A stretch of 64,000 nt of DNA from Lunularia cruciata (lineage: Eukaryota; Streptophyta; Marchantiopsida; Lunulariales; Lunulariaceae): assembly GCA_948567375.1 (NCBI GenBank), contig OX419757.1:40920001-40984000 (forward strand). Reading direction: 5' to 3'. A model generated the notes under the pieces. It saw only the letters and a program-made list of their open reading frames with translations. It did no database searches and was not told the origin of the DNA. Positions 11,941 to 23,431 of this stretch are shown here, one piece after another; the first letter of the stretch is position 1; every line of letters begins with the position of its first letter. A program made the position numbers and the translations under genes.

Positions 11941-12089
11941 TCAAGGTTAATCTTAACCTCTACCACCAAATTGTTTACCATTGGCATGCAGGTGAATGTA
12001 TCTACAAGTTGCTTCTTACCTTCCACGTAGATGATTGTCATATTGAAGTGTTGTCGCCACTCTGCCCACCAAATCTAGCAATGAGATAG

Positions 12090-12420
12090 ATCTTTCTATG
12101 TATCTAGGTAGACTAGAGGTTTGTGGTTTGTCCCTACTACAAATGCCTTTTTACCCATATAGTGCTTCCAATGCTTGGTTGTAAGGACAATGGCTAGCTC
12201 TTCTTGTTCTATGGTGTGATAATTGCGCTCTATTGGTAACAAATTTTGAGAGAAATATGCAATTGGATGCACTCCGTCATGCCACTCTTGTTGTAGGACT
12301 ACTCCTATTGCTATGATTGATGCATCCAAAGCCAACTTGATTGGACATTTTGGGTCATACCACTTCAAGATTGTTGCATATAGCAAGGTGGCTTTCATTT
12401 CTTGAAAGAACAACTCTTGT
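12090..12420 (-). pseudogene. D element RNase H
   Basis: The minus strand encodes LALDASIIAIGVVLQQE, HPIAYFSQNL, ERNYHTIEQEELAIV and KAFVVGTNHKPLVYL. This is the gypsy RNase H pattern (usual DASD and TDHKPL), which removes RNA from the RNA-DNA hybrid. The open stretch is 105 codons. Confidence 0.8.
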
Positions 12421-12639
12421 GCGGTTCTCCACGTCCACTTCTTCTCCTTGCCAAGTAGTGTTGTTAAGTATTGTGCAACCTTGGAGAAGTCCTTGACAAT
12501 TCATTGATAGAATCCTATCAACCCCAAGAAGCTCTTGAGTTGAGTCTAATCTTTTGAGGCACTCCATTTTTGAATGACCTCTATTTTAGCTATCAATACT
12601 TGAATGCCCTTTGCATTTACTTTATGCCTCAAGTAGTCT

Positions 12640-13395
12640 ACTTCAGACTTGTCAAACTTGCACTTTGATATTTTGGCGTACAATCAATTCTATCTTGGAA
12701 TCATGAGGACTTCTTGTAGATGTTGTTTGTGTTCTGTCATTGTGCTATTGTATACTAAGATATCATCCAAGAAGGTGATAACAAACTTATCCAAGTATGG
12801 ATGAAATACATCATTCATTAGACTCATGAAAGTGGCAAGTGCATTGGTGAGGCCAAAAGGCATCACAAGATACTCGAAGTGGCCATACTTGGTTTGAAAG
12901 GCAATTTTGTACATCCTCCTTTGCAATTCGGATTTGATTGTAACCGCTCTGCAAGTCCAATTTGGTGAAGTATCTTGCTCCATGGAGTTGATCAAATAGG
13001 TCATCCATGCAATGTAAGGGGTATTTGTTCTTCAGTGTTTGTTGATTGAGACCCTAATAGTCAATGCACATGCACATTATATCGTCCTTCTTCTTCACAA
13101 ACAAGACAAGGACCCCATATGGTTATAGGTTGGGTTGGATGAACCCTTTCTGCAGCATCTCCTCAATTTGAGTCTTAGATTCCTCCAACTCATGAGGTGA
13201 TAGGCAATATAGGGCCTTACAAGGAGGTGTCTTCCTTGAGAATGTCTCAATTTTATGATCCACTCTCCTTTTTGGTGGTAATCCTGAGGGTAGATCATCA
13301 AGAAAGACATCTTGAAACTCATCCACCACATCCTTCAGTTTCTTAGGAATTTTTCCATTGAGTGGTGCACTCTGGACTTCTCTTATTAGACCCAT
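12640..13395 (-). pseudogene. D element reverse transcriptase
   Basis: 13395-13123 holds the protease-RT linker (VDEFQDVFLDDLPSGLPP, typical F.DVFP.LP.GLPP). 13004-12690 holds [15 protein letters not shown] in one frame, and [19 protein letters not shown] with the catalytic FLDDILVYN in another. These are the palm motifs of Ty3/gypsy RT. Neighbouring blocks lie in different frames, so frameshifts have split it. Confidence 0.82.
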
Positions 13396-13458
13396 AAAAC
13401 ATCTATTGGTCTTCCAGATAGTTGCCGTCCCTATGACATTGAGAGGCAGTTCTTGCCT

Positions 13459-13870
13459 CTATGATTTTTCTTTAACCCCAATGATTGACCATTGGTGTGT
13501 TCTCACTACTTTCTTCCTCCAATCTACCATAGGGTTGTAATGCTCTATCCATGGCATGCCTAAGATTGCATCATAATGAGCTAATTGTATCACTCGCCAC
13601 TCAATTACTTCTTGATATTCTCCTACATAAAGTGTTACCCATCTAGGTAATGATTCAATCCTCTCTTTTTGCTTGTTAGGTAACTCTACTTCTTTGATCT
13701 CATCTCTCTCTAGACTCATTCCCAATCTTATTGCAATAAAGTGAGACAAGAAATTCTCTGTTTCTCCCGGATCTATTAATATTCTCACTTGATTGCCTTC
13801 TAGGACTCCATTCACAACAATCAATTGTGAGGTTGCCTTTTGGGACCTTTGCATGCTTATCTTCTTCCTT
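13459..13870 (-). pseudogene. D element protease
   Basis: Minus-strand ORF with LEGNQVRILIDPGETENFLS, a damaged retropepsin active site (DSGAT-like to DPGET), then AHYDAILGMPWIEHYNP, the ILGM-WL flap and C-terminal pattern. It cuts the Gag-Pol precursor in intact relatives. Open for 156 codons from 13929 to 13459. Confidence 0.78.
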
Positions 13871-13929
13871 CCCTTGCTTCTTTGCTTCCTTATTGAGCCA
13901 ATAAGGCCACAAGGTACATTTATTGGCAA

Positions 13930-15464
13930 TCTTTGTTTTCCAAAGTGATTTCCACCTCCTCCTCTTTAGTGTGTCTCTCCATGTTGTTCAAAGATTGCTT
14001 GTATGAAGGCCAAGGGCCTCTACGAACACAAAAATTGGCAGATATGTGCCCAATATGGCCATAATTGTAACAATGGCGTTGTTCTCCTTGATTTCCTTCT
14101 CCTTGTAGGACTCTATCTCTTTGTTCTTCTACCCGTCCATGCTCTCCTAGAAGTGGTCGTGCTCCTCGGTCTCAAAACCAAAGATTGCACAATTCCATCG
14201 ATATTGTTCCACCCAAGTGTGGCATTTCTGCCCAATAATGTTGAGGTGGAACTACTCCTTCACCTCTACCCAATGCCTTTGCTATTCTCTACGCACAAGC
14301 AATGGCTTCAAATACCATGCAAGGATTTTGTAGCATGACTTCTTGGTGAATCCGCTCCTTCAACCCTCATTTCAAATTTTCAAGAACCTCTACTGGACTC
14401 ATGTCAGTTATTGCAACTTGTAGATCCAAAAATACCTCCACATACTCTTGTATGTTGTTCTTCTGTCTCAATCTCCATAATCGGATTTGGGCTATTTGCA
14501 CAAAATCCACCTATTGGAAATTCTTCAGCAATCGTTCTTGCATTGTTGTCCACGTGACCTCCCTTCTCTTTTTCAACATGGATTGTTCCCAAGCATCATA
14601 TCATGTGAGGGCTTTAGCGGTCAAGTACACACATGGAAACATGCCTGCAACATGCTCAGTGATCTTTGTTGAAAACAATCAAAAATATTGATTCATTCTC
14701 AAGATCTAGTTTTCCACTACTCCCATCGTATGTTGCTCCATATAAGGCTCAATGTTGTAGGTCTTCTTCATCCAGAGTAGCAATGTGGCTTCATCGTTGA
14801 CCGGGTTCGTAGGCACAAGTGCCTCTCCAAGTACTTTAGTTGCAGATATTGGGTTTTGAGACGGCTCTTCTTCTTGCATTGCTTGATCATTCCTAAGGAT
14901 CTACACTTGACTTTGTCATGCCTCCATGTCATCTTAATCTCTCAAAATTCATCCAACATCCACTGCATTCCTTGCACCAGCTCCCATAACTACGGATCCA
15001 TGGTCCCTATAATATTCAATTGCTACTGTCTACTTCAATAGAGAGTTAATATGATCACTTTGGAAGGCACATGAACTATCGGGACTACCATTGGGACCTC
15101 AGAAGCTATTGCTTGTTGATAATACTCCTCACCAAAATTTCTAACCATGAAATCTCTAAACATCACTTTTGATCTCACTACATAATAAATTTCTACTTGA
15201 CTGTTGAAAGGGAGAGGATTTGGGACATTCACATCCATAACATCATAATAGAATATAGATTATCAAGTCCCACTCTCTGTCGTATACCACCACAGGTAGA
15301 ATCACCGGGTTTGGTGAGTTCATCACTCTATCCATAAATTCTACTCCAAAGTGATAAACTAGCAATACTCTCATTTTCTTACATTGGATATACATAACCT
15401 TGATGTGAAATGGATTCAAGAATAGGAAGCTAGGTGCGGGAAATTGTCCTCTCGGTGCATCCAT
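13930..15464 (-). pseudogene. D element gag with degenerate zinc knuckle
   Basis: It lies between the primer site and the protease. A likely start is the ATG at 15464, read on the minus strand (MDAPRGQF). Near 14.03-14.09 kb a CCHC-like knuckle reads CYNYGHIGHISANFC, with the second Cys replaced by Tyr. Capsid-like sequence between is broken into many short frames. Gag packages the element RNA into particles. Confidence 0.6.
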
Positions 15465-15592
15465 CCCATTTGCTCTCTAAAGCCCTTCACAAGTCTAGCA
15501 ATTACTCTATGTTCTCCCCCTCAAATTACTCAATTTGTGTAGTTTGTGCTCTTCCAAGAGGGGTGATCCACTCTCTTGGACTAAAACATTCG

Positions 15593-15604
15593 CTTTGATA
15601 CCAT
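15593..15604 (-). promoter_or_regulatory. D element tRNA primer-binding site
   Basis: Directly after the 5' LTR on the minus strand comes TGGTATCAAAGC, one base from the common plant TGGTATCAGAGC site complementary to initiator methionine tRNA. Confidence 0.8.
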
Positions 15605-16339
15605 TGTAATACTCCAAGGACAAGAGAAGAGAGAAAACACAAATTTCACTATCAAGCATCCGATGCCCAAACGAGCACCTTCTCTTTATTATATAGACAA
15701 AGAGGATCTCCTCCGAGGAAGCTCCACCATAGAATTAGGCACATAGATAGGTGACATGTCAGCAAACTCTACCCTTGGATTACTTATTGGGATGGGTGAC
15801 ATGTTTGTCTTGATCCTATCTGCTTGATAAAACAAGCTTTGACTAGAGGGAATCTTTTAGGGAATCTTCCTATAGGAATCTCAGAACCACATGGGTGAGG
15901 TACCATTGGAGATCTCTCAACAAGACAAACCAAAGGGGATGGAAGGCCAACCTTTCCTTGATTTAGGGAGAAATTTGCACATTTTTTAGGCCTAATTCAT
16001 CTATTTAGGCCTCCAAAATTGCCTTCAAATATTTCAGGCATATTTTGGTTCATACTCTATTAGTGGAAGTCCCCTTTTGGTGATACTTCTTTCTAATCTA
16101 TTTAGTCCATCATGTGTAACATCCTTCCAAATGTTACCAAACCAATTCTCATTGTTAAATCATATGTCTAGCTATTGGTTATAAGGTTTTCAAGTTTATT
16201 TCAGTTTTTACCATATTAGTAGAAGTACTCTTTTGGTAATACTTCTATCTGATCTATTTTTTCATCATGTATAACATCATTCCAGATGTTACCAACCAAA
16301 TTTCACCTTGAGATCATATGGCTAGCTCTTAGTATTACA
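15605..16339 (-). repeat. D element 5' LTR
   Basis: 735 bp, ending on the plus strand in AGTATTACA followed by the target duplication CCTAT. It is about as long as the 3' LTR and aligns along its full length with scattered substitutions. Confidence 0.88.
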
Positions 16340-16344
16340 CCTAT

Positions 16345-16918
16345 CAAGACATAAAAGTTGCTCATGCTGATAATCTAAGACCTCTAATGGTACTCCTTCT
16401 CCTACCATAAGATGTTGTGATCATAGGGAAGAAATAGTCTCATCATTGGGACTAGCCATAGACAAAGGGTGTAGTGCTTGTTATGCTCTACCAAACTCTC
16501 CCACATGACCCAATGTCCTACACCATTGTAATCAAATGGACTTTATGGTATCCTATAGCAGAACTTGTTTCCTAAAACATGCAACCCTAACCAACTCTAT
16601 AAGGCAGCCTAATCCCCCACTCAAAGTTGATGAAATCTAGCAACCACCTCTTTATGCCATCCACGTCCCCCTCTAGCATAAAGAAGGCTCCATTAAGGGA
16701 GCACGAGGAATAAGAACCATGCTAACTCGTCCAAGTGATCACGTGCCAAATAATCAAGTGGTAGGCAAAAAGCCTATCTAGCCTCATCATGGAGTGTACA
16801 AGGTAGCCTATGAAATATACATGGACCTAAAAAACTAGATTCAAATAACCCCAAGATACAACCCGCTTGAAATGCTAACCACTCCCACAACTCAATCAAT
16901 ATCTTTAGAACGGTCAAT
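16345..16918 (-). pseudogene. R2-like element, N-terminal region, part 1
   Basis: This is the continuation of the non-LTR element cut by D at 9745/16345. The minus strand gives fragments such as ELWEWLAFQAGC, HRLPCTLHDEAR and a downstream GGRGW patch, the Arg- and Leu-rich region I expect before RT in this type. Nothing is intact. The match is weaker than for the RT part and leans on position. Confidence 0.55.
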
Positions 16919-17477
16919 TGTAATACCATTAGGTAGAAATATTATCTAGAGATGGAAATTGGTTTGGTAACATTTGGAAGGATGTTATATATGATGGACT
17001 AAGTAGATAAGATAGAGAGGTGTTACCAAAAGAGTACTTCCACTAGTAGTGCAAGAGTTGAAAACACCATGAAAACTTTGGAGCCAATTTTGGAGGCCTA
17101 AATGGATGAGTTAGGCCTCAAAAATGGAAAGAATCATTCCTTTAAGGAAAATAAACTTGCCTTCTCCCTGCCTCCACTATTTTTTTCATTGTGAGCTTTC
17201 CAACTATACCTCACCCATGCTATTCCGAGCTTCCTACAAGAAAATTCCCTAAAGATTTCCTTTGGTCAAACTTGTTTGACCAATGAGATAAGAAAAGAAC
17301 CAACATGACACCAATCCATATTTATGATCCAAGGGTGGAGCTTCAATTGAGTGGATCCTCTTTGCTTTATAATAAAGACAAGGTGCTCCTTTGGGGCATC
17401 AGAGTATTGAGTGCTAAAACTTTTTGTTTCTTCTCTTGTGTTTCTCTTGGAGGGTTCTCTTGTCCTTGAATATTACA
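16919..17477 (+). repeat. Solo LTR of D family, TSD TCAAT
   Basis: 559 bp beginning TGTAATACC and ending AATATTACA, opposite in orientation to element D. It is flanked by perfect TCAAT duplications (16914-16918 and 17478-17482). It resembles D LTRs through shared blocks such as the ATGGATGAGTTAGGCCT region and the CTTTGGTCAAACTTG region. Solo LTRs arise by recombination between the two LTRs of an element. Confidence 0.85.
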
Positions 17478-17482
17478 TCAAT

Positions 17483-17700
17483 GTAGTGATAGAGGAAGCA
17501 TATGTAATCCTAAGTGTCACCATTGTTGATGTGATGACTCGCCTTACATGATTTTCCCAAGTGGTTCAATCATACTCCTTGTGTATCCTTTCCACATGGG
17601 TCTTTACTCCTTGCGAGGTAAAGCATCAATGACACACAAGGCATGGCGTATTTTGAGCTACTCTATGTGACCCCACATGGGAAATGTAGCCATGGCTAGC
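17483..17700 (-). pseudogene. R2-like element, N-terminal C2H2 zinc finger
   Basis: On the minus strand the stretch around 17.64-17.55 kb reads CLVCH, a stop, then CFTSQGVKTHVERIH. This is a C2H2 finger spacing (CxxC ... H-x4-H), like the N-terminal DNA-binding fingers of R2-type elements. Stops on both sides show decay. It places the 5' end of the split element near 17.7 kb. Confidence 0.55.
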
Positions 17701-20700
17701 ACAAGAATAATGATCATAACACACAATGCTCCTCTCCATATCCCCCTATACCTACAAAACCACAACCCATCATATCTCAACTCACATGAGTAAATACAAT
17801 CTCTCCAAACCCTAAAAACTATAAACTCATAATTTTTTATTTCCACCTCAAAAAATTTCAAACTAAGTTTCCATGGAACTCAAGCATGAATACCAAGAGA
17901 TTAGAAATAAAAATTCCCAACCCATCACTCTTAATATGAAGTAATCACTTTAAACCCTAAAAAATCTAAAAGTATTCATAAATTTCTATTCAATTCTCCA
18001 TAGCCTTTAAATATAAGTATCAATGGAACCAAAATTGAAAAATGAACAGAATCTACTATTCACTCATATGATGTATGAAAATGAGCTCACTAAAACTCTA
18101 TAATATCCTTCCATTAGTTTCCTTTCTCCTTTCTCCTCTCTCTTCCCATTTCCTCTCCTCTCTATCCCAAAAAAGTGAATAGGACAATACAAAGAATGTG
18201 AATGCCATCAAATTGTCCAATAAATAACACTGGGCAAATATATTCTAACAATATTTTCATACAAGGACCTTTAGATAGAGAATTTGAGACTTGATGACGC
18301 TCTCAAGCATTGTACTTCTATAAACATGCATTGAAACCAGCATTGAAAATTAAACTTACACAAATGGAAGCTCTTTTAGACCAAAAGGCTTGCAACATTG
18401 TTGTAGTCTTTCGGACCAAAAGACTTACACAAGAGTTTCATTCCAAAACTTTAAACTTCACATAACATGTTGTAAGAAATCATCATCCATCTTTGAAACA
18501 TATTTCTAACCTTAATAATTAAGGAGAGAAGATGGACAATAAAGTTATCAGTTGTTAATCATTCTAAAAATAAAAATTATCCCAAAATAATCCTTTGATG
18601 GAAGCCATATTGCTAAACAAGTGTACATCAATCATCAAACATGGATTCCACTATATGGTAGAAACCCTCTCTTTAATATAATATATAATGTATCTTGAAT
18701 GAGATTTAACAAAAGACTTGTTTGGTTTAGTTCCAAAGAGCAAATTCACACGTTGAATAAGGAATGATCATATGATTGTTATTGAATACACTTTAGCTAT
18801 TGAACAAAGATAAAAATCAGATATAGTTGGTTATTGGTTATCCTCTAATCCCCTTCACTTCTAAGCTAATTTAAGAATCTAGATTCTAGTGTAGAAGGCT
18901 TCTTTCCTACTCTATATTTTATCATTTATTCATAATCAATTCACCAATTCTTAACCAATTGCAAAATAATTCCATCCACATACAATATAATTAATCACTC
19001 TGACTTCTGTAAAACATAAATTTATATAGACTTATGTCCATATATACACACTTTAGTACAAGCCTAGAGATAAAAAAATTCTTACTTATTTAAAGCTAAA
19101 ATAGACCTCTTATTCTTGTGAATCATATAATAATCACCACTTAATCTATTATTGCACATTCACTCTTCAAAGCATCTCACACAAGAACATCAAACATGCC
19201 TTTATACGTTATATTTTTATCATTATTATTCCACTATCCTTGTTCTATCTCTTTTTTTAAATTATATTATATTATATGGTATTTTATATCATTTGGACAA
19301 GCACCTCAAGGAACATCAAATGACCACTCAACATCAATATATTCCAAAATATACCTACAAGATGAAGAATATAAAGAGGAGCATAATCACACCACAGAAA
19401 AAGTAAGAGACCTATTCTAAAATAATCTTCTTATCTTATCTATATTCCAATCAAAAACCAAGAATTATGCAATCTTTTGGTAAATTTGAGTTGACTTTTT
19501 TTTAATGATTACATTCCAGTTGCATATTTTCTGGCTCTAGCTCCATAGCATATCACTAAAACTATATATGCTTCTAACTGTACTCTACCTCCTAATTCAT
19601 ATTATAAAATTTCAAAAAAAAAATCAGTCAAGGTATCCATAATAGCCAATGGTATACTTCTATATCTCATGAGTTATTTTCCATTGAAAGTATAAAAATT
19701 ATGAAAATTACATGGCAAATCACCTTAATAATTTAGTGAGATTTTTTCATGTACATCATTATAAACTATCTAGAAGATACTCAAAAACAAAGAAGCTTCA
19801 TAAAATAACATTTAACATGTACCTAGGAGCCTTCATTTGGATAAGTTAATCTATTGAGATACTTAGAAACCTTTTTTTATAGCCTTTGGCTTCAAGATCT
19901 TGAGAAACCTCATTTAAAATTGAGTAACATTTCCAAGAATTTAGCAGTTAACTTCTTCAAGAAGCAAGCATATATTTATAACTTGAGCACATAAAATCCT
20001 TCCAAAAGATAAACTCTAAAGGAAAGATATTACAAAATATCATTCTACCTCCTTTATATATTAAATACTACTATAAAGGCAAATCCCAATCATTACTATG
20101 GATTAATGACATAGCCAAAAACAAAATTTAACTAATGTACTAGTTGAAGAATTCACCTATAGGTCTTGACCAACTATAATTAACTTCAATCCACTCATAA
20201 GTTACTCTTCATTTCAACTTAAATCTATATTTAACCTCACCCACAAGTTTTCATCAGTCACTTTGCTAGCTAATATCTTGAGAACTCTAATTTTTTGTTT
20301 TGCTAACCAAAGTTGGATATTAGTCTTTCTCATTTAAGTCACATTGGCTTTTTTTAAAATATTCAAACTCTACAATTGTTATTTTTACATTAATTAAATG
20401 ACTTGAAGGTTTTTTGTTTCTTCATAAAAATGTATATATTTCTATTAGACCAAATGATTAATCTTTTGATCATAAAAGTAATAACATTCTTGCTTCTTAC
20501 GGATTTTCTTGGCCTCAGATTCCTCATAGATTCCCTTTAATTAAGAAAGAGTGGTGTTTGATACCTTTTTTAGATTGTGATAAGTGTGCCAAGACCTCCT
20601 TAAGAGAGACATATGAACATAAGATATAATATCTAGAATGGTAAACTTAAGCAATAAGCCATTTTACTAACTTGTCTTTATGATGGTGGATATGAGTAAT

Positions 20701-20900
20701 GTAGTCCTTAATAGGTTAAATCCAAAAACTCCTCCATTTTTATAACCTCATTAGTAGTGTAATGTGCTTTGTTTATTATAGTAAGGAAGATAACATGGTG
20801 GGAAAGAGGTGTGAGCTTGATTGAGATTTTCATAAAGTTAGTATACAAAAGTCAATAAGAGATTGCATGACATATTTTTCCTCTTGTTCCTCCCAAGGTA
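17700..20900. other. AT-rich region, no gene recognised
   Basis: Very AT-rich with poly-A/T runs and a pyrimidine-rich stretch near 18.12-18.17 kb. Two overlapping ORFs (19152-19420) lack recognisable motifs. It probably represents old, unrecognisable repeats. Confidence 0.45.
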
Positions 20901-22070
20901 AGTGCTTACAACATATATTTGATTGTTTTTTCTTCTCTCTTTGTTTTCCCATCACTTTAAGCATGACAAGTAATTAACATGGCCTAATTTATATGAAGAT
21001 CCTAAACAAAGTTATCAAAATATACTTATAAATTGATTATATTAGTTATTCATACTCTAAAACAATCTATAAGAAAATAGCATGAACAAAAATAAAAGCC
21101 AAATTTAGAGTTGGAATATTATGGTTATCATTTTACTAAGATTATATAAAAATCCAACTAAGGATCAAAGTTGGTTGATGTACAAGGTAATTCATAGACT
21201 AAGTCCATGCTCACTTGTTCTCATTGTTGAGGAACAAGGAGAGGTTGTAATAAACCTATAAGCTTTAGATTTTGTCTTTAGTTTGATGATATGCCAAATA
21301 ACTTCTCATGTATGTTGTTATTTCTTCTCATATCTTTGGCCAAAAAATTAGATCAGTTGTAATTCTTTTAGTATCCACTTAGCCCTAGTATGACAAACAA
21401 AGGTGAGTCATGAAATTCATTCACACAACAATATTTAGCTCTATATCTTTTGAGATCTAAATTTTCCTTCTTGGAGAACAAAGCCATGAATTTTTGGTTA
21501 CTTGGACTATAATGTTTCATTCATTTCTTCATCCATGTTGCTTGTGATAATGTATTGTAGAATGTATCTTCACTTTGGCAAATATGTTATTTCTTGGTAT
21601 ATAGGTGTTGTTTCTTCCTCTACACATTTATAGTCACATTCAGCTTATTAGATTAATTTGAATATTTCCTTTTATTCTCTAAATTCACAACAATTTATGG
21701 TTTATCTCAACCATAAATTCCTTATTTCCTAAGTAATGCTTCAAATACTTAATAGTCATAAAATAGTGAATTATTCCCTCTTGGTTTTGTGGTAATCTTC
21801 TCCTATAAAAAGTTACATTTGAGAGAAGAAAGTAATTGAGTTTCATCCACATGCAAGTTTGGTTATAAAAATCCTTCCTCCAACTATTCAAAGTTATCCA
21901 TCTTGGATTAAAAACTACTTATTCCTTGATTATATCTTGTTTTAATGTATGATAGTCATAACACATTCTTGTATCACTATTCTCTTCTTTGTAAATAAGA
22001 CTAAAACTCCATACCTACACGGACAAGTTTGGTTATAAAAATCCTTTCTCCAACTCTTCCTGCACCATAA
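20900..22070 (-). pseudogene. Ty3/gypsy pol remnant
   Basis: Reading the minus strand: near 22.07-21.95 kb the start of RT (KGF-type start, then YGVLVLFTKKR, cf. [14 protein letters not shown]). Near 21.79-21.69 kb is RNase H (IKYLKHYLGNKEFMVEINHK). Near 21.42-21.25 kb is an eroded integrase zinc region (VCHTRAKWILKELQ). Most of RT is missing between the first two blocks. The segment CAAGTTTGGTTATAAAAATC occurs twice (about 21.855 and 22.023 kb), marking a local duplication at the break. Confidence 0.6.
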
Positions 22071-22480
22071 TAATATAATACAAATAGTAACCATGAGGAA
22101 ACAGGAAAAGAGTACAAGGCACAAATAACTGCCAAAAAAAAGAGCGCAAAGTCCAATAGTCCAAAGCCGAATACTTGGAATACTATGGGTTTGGAGGTGA
22201 CCCAGTAGTTCTTTTCGGTTAAGTATTTGAACCCCAAATTCTACGGGTAACAATCATAGGTAAACCCATAACTAAAATCCTCTAATGTGTCCGCGCGATT
22301 AGCTATGTGTGCTCCTAGGTTCAGGCTCGATTTATACACCAATGGAGAGATGTAGAAATCACCTGAACACATACTACTAACGTCATCATATTCTTCTTCT
22401 TCCCCGGGTGGGGGACCTTGCTGCTATTGTAAGAGCAAAACATTTTCCAAAGCTTTCTGATTGGTAGCGAAGTTCTCCTA
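22060..22480 (-). pseudogene. Unassigned host-like exon with membrane segments
   Basis: The minus strand from about 22.42 kb to 22.07 kb is open for over 100 codons with a single TAG. It has an acidic start (PGEEEEYDD), a soluble part (YISPLVYKSSLNLGAHIA) and two strongly hydrophobic stretches (FGFGLLDFALFFLAVICALY and WLLFVLYYY). Upstream is TTACCTATAG, a possible intron acceptor. Codon pattern and composition differ from the AT-rich flanks. It abuts the RT start of the gypsy remnant at about 22.07 kb. I do not recognise the family; a captured or stranded host gene exon is the simplest reading. Confidence 0.5.
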
Positions 22481-22559
22481 TAGGTAATAAGAATATCTGG
22501 ACACAGTTAGGGTGTAAACAAAATTTCTAAGGGAACTTAGTGAAGAAGTTATTCTATTG

Positions 22560-23400
22560 AGATTGTATATATTTGAAAATAGTTCATAAAATGCCATCAA
22601 TAAAAAATAATTTTTATTTTTATTTTTATTTTTTTAAAAGATGTGATTCTTGTAAATGTCTTAAGTACAAAATAAAAATAAATTAAATCAATACTATTAT
22701 TATATCATTAGAATTTACATCCATTTTACCTCTTATAATATACCCTTGTATGCTTGAGAGGTCTTTTTATCCTTCTTATTATCCACACGGTTGCCTTTTT
22801 CAAATCCTTATAGAAACATTCAAATCGAAACATTAATGCCAAGACCGTAAACTTTTGACGTCAGCTTGTCTCGAAGCAGCAACTACGATGCAGCATTTGA
22901 AATAGAGAATTTCAGAATTCTAGATGTGTCCGTTCACATTCCAAACCTAGCATAGCGTACATGAAACGTGGTAAGATTCTTGCAAGGGAAACAGCAAACA
23001 CACCTCACCTTTTCTGCTCATTCATCTCACCTCCTTATGGTACTATACAGGGTGCAAATAAACCAATCAAATTATTCTCGCTATGTTAGGAGTTTGGCTG
23101 CAATGTTGGAATATGATGCAGAAAGTATCCTATAACTATACCCCAGCGACCAATTTTACAGAATTACTCACTCTGATTGGCTGGAAGTGTTAGAATAGGA
23201 GGGGTGAGGTAGATGAACAGAAAACGTTAGATAGGTTTACAATTTCCCTTCTTGCAAAGCAATCTTCGTTATTGTAGAGGGGTCCCGTCATCCTCCAGTA
23301 ATCAATCATGACTCTAGTTAAAGTAGTTAAAGTATCTCAAAGTAAACGGAGTTACTTCAATCTTTGCACGAGAGTGTTTTTCATCGTTTGCTTCACTATC
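22560..23400. other. Unassigned, AT-rich then mixed sequence
   Basis: TTTTTATTTTTA-type low complexity at about 22.61-22.64 kb, then mixed sequence. No protein motif recognised. The right part leads into the endonuclease ORF and may be decayed sequence of that element. Confidence 0.4.
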
Positions 23401-23431
23401 ATCAGATTGGACTAGAGGTCTACAGTCTTCC

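Larger units (their letters stand above)
9751..16339 (-). mobile_element. Complete Ty3/gypsy chromovirus 'D', minus orientation
   Basis: It is bounded by two related LTRs (9751-10487 and 15605-16339), both TGTAATAC...TTACA, and by a perfect 5-bp target duplication CCTAT. On the minus strand the order is LTR, primer site, gag with zinc knuckle, protease, RT, RNase H, integrase, chromodomain, polypurine tract, LTR, which is the canonical chromovirus order. By eye the LTRs differ by roughly a tenth of positions, and all coding parts carry stops or frameshifts, so this is an old insertion. It sits inside the R2-like element, whose sequence resumes at 16345. Confidence 0.9.

Noticed and set aside
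17700-20900. Possible genes in the AT-rich stretch
   Set aside because: Only short low-complexity ORFs, no motifs and no plausible splice structure that I could support.
22060-22480. Organelle DNA insertion
   Set aside because: The hydrophobic open frame suggested it, but I could not match it to an organelle gene, and the possible intron acceptor fits a nuclear exon better.
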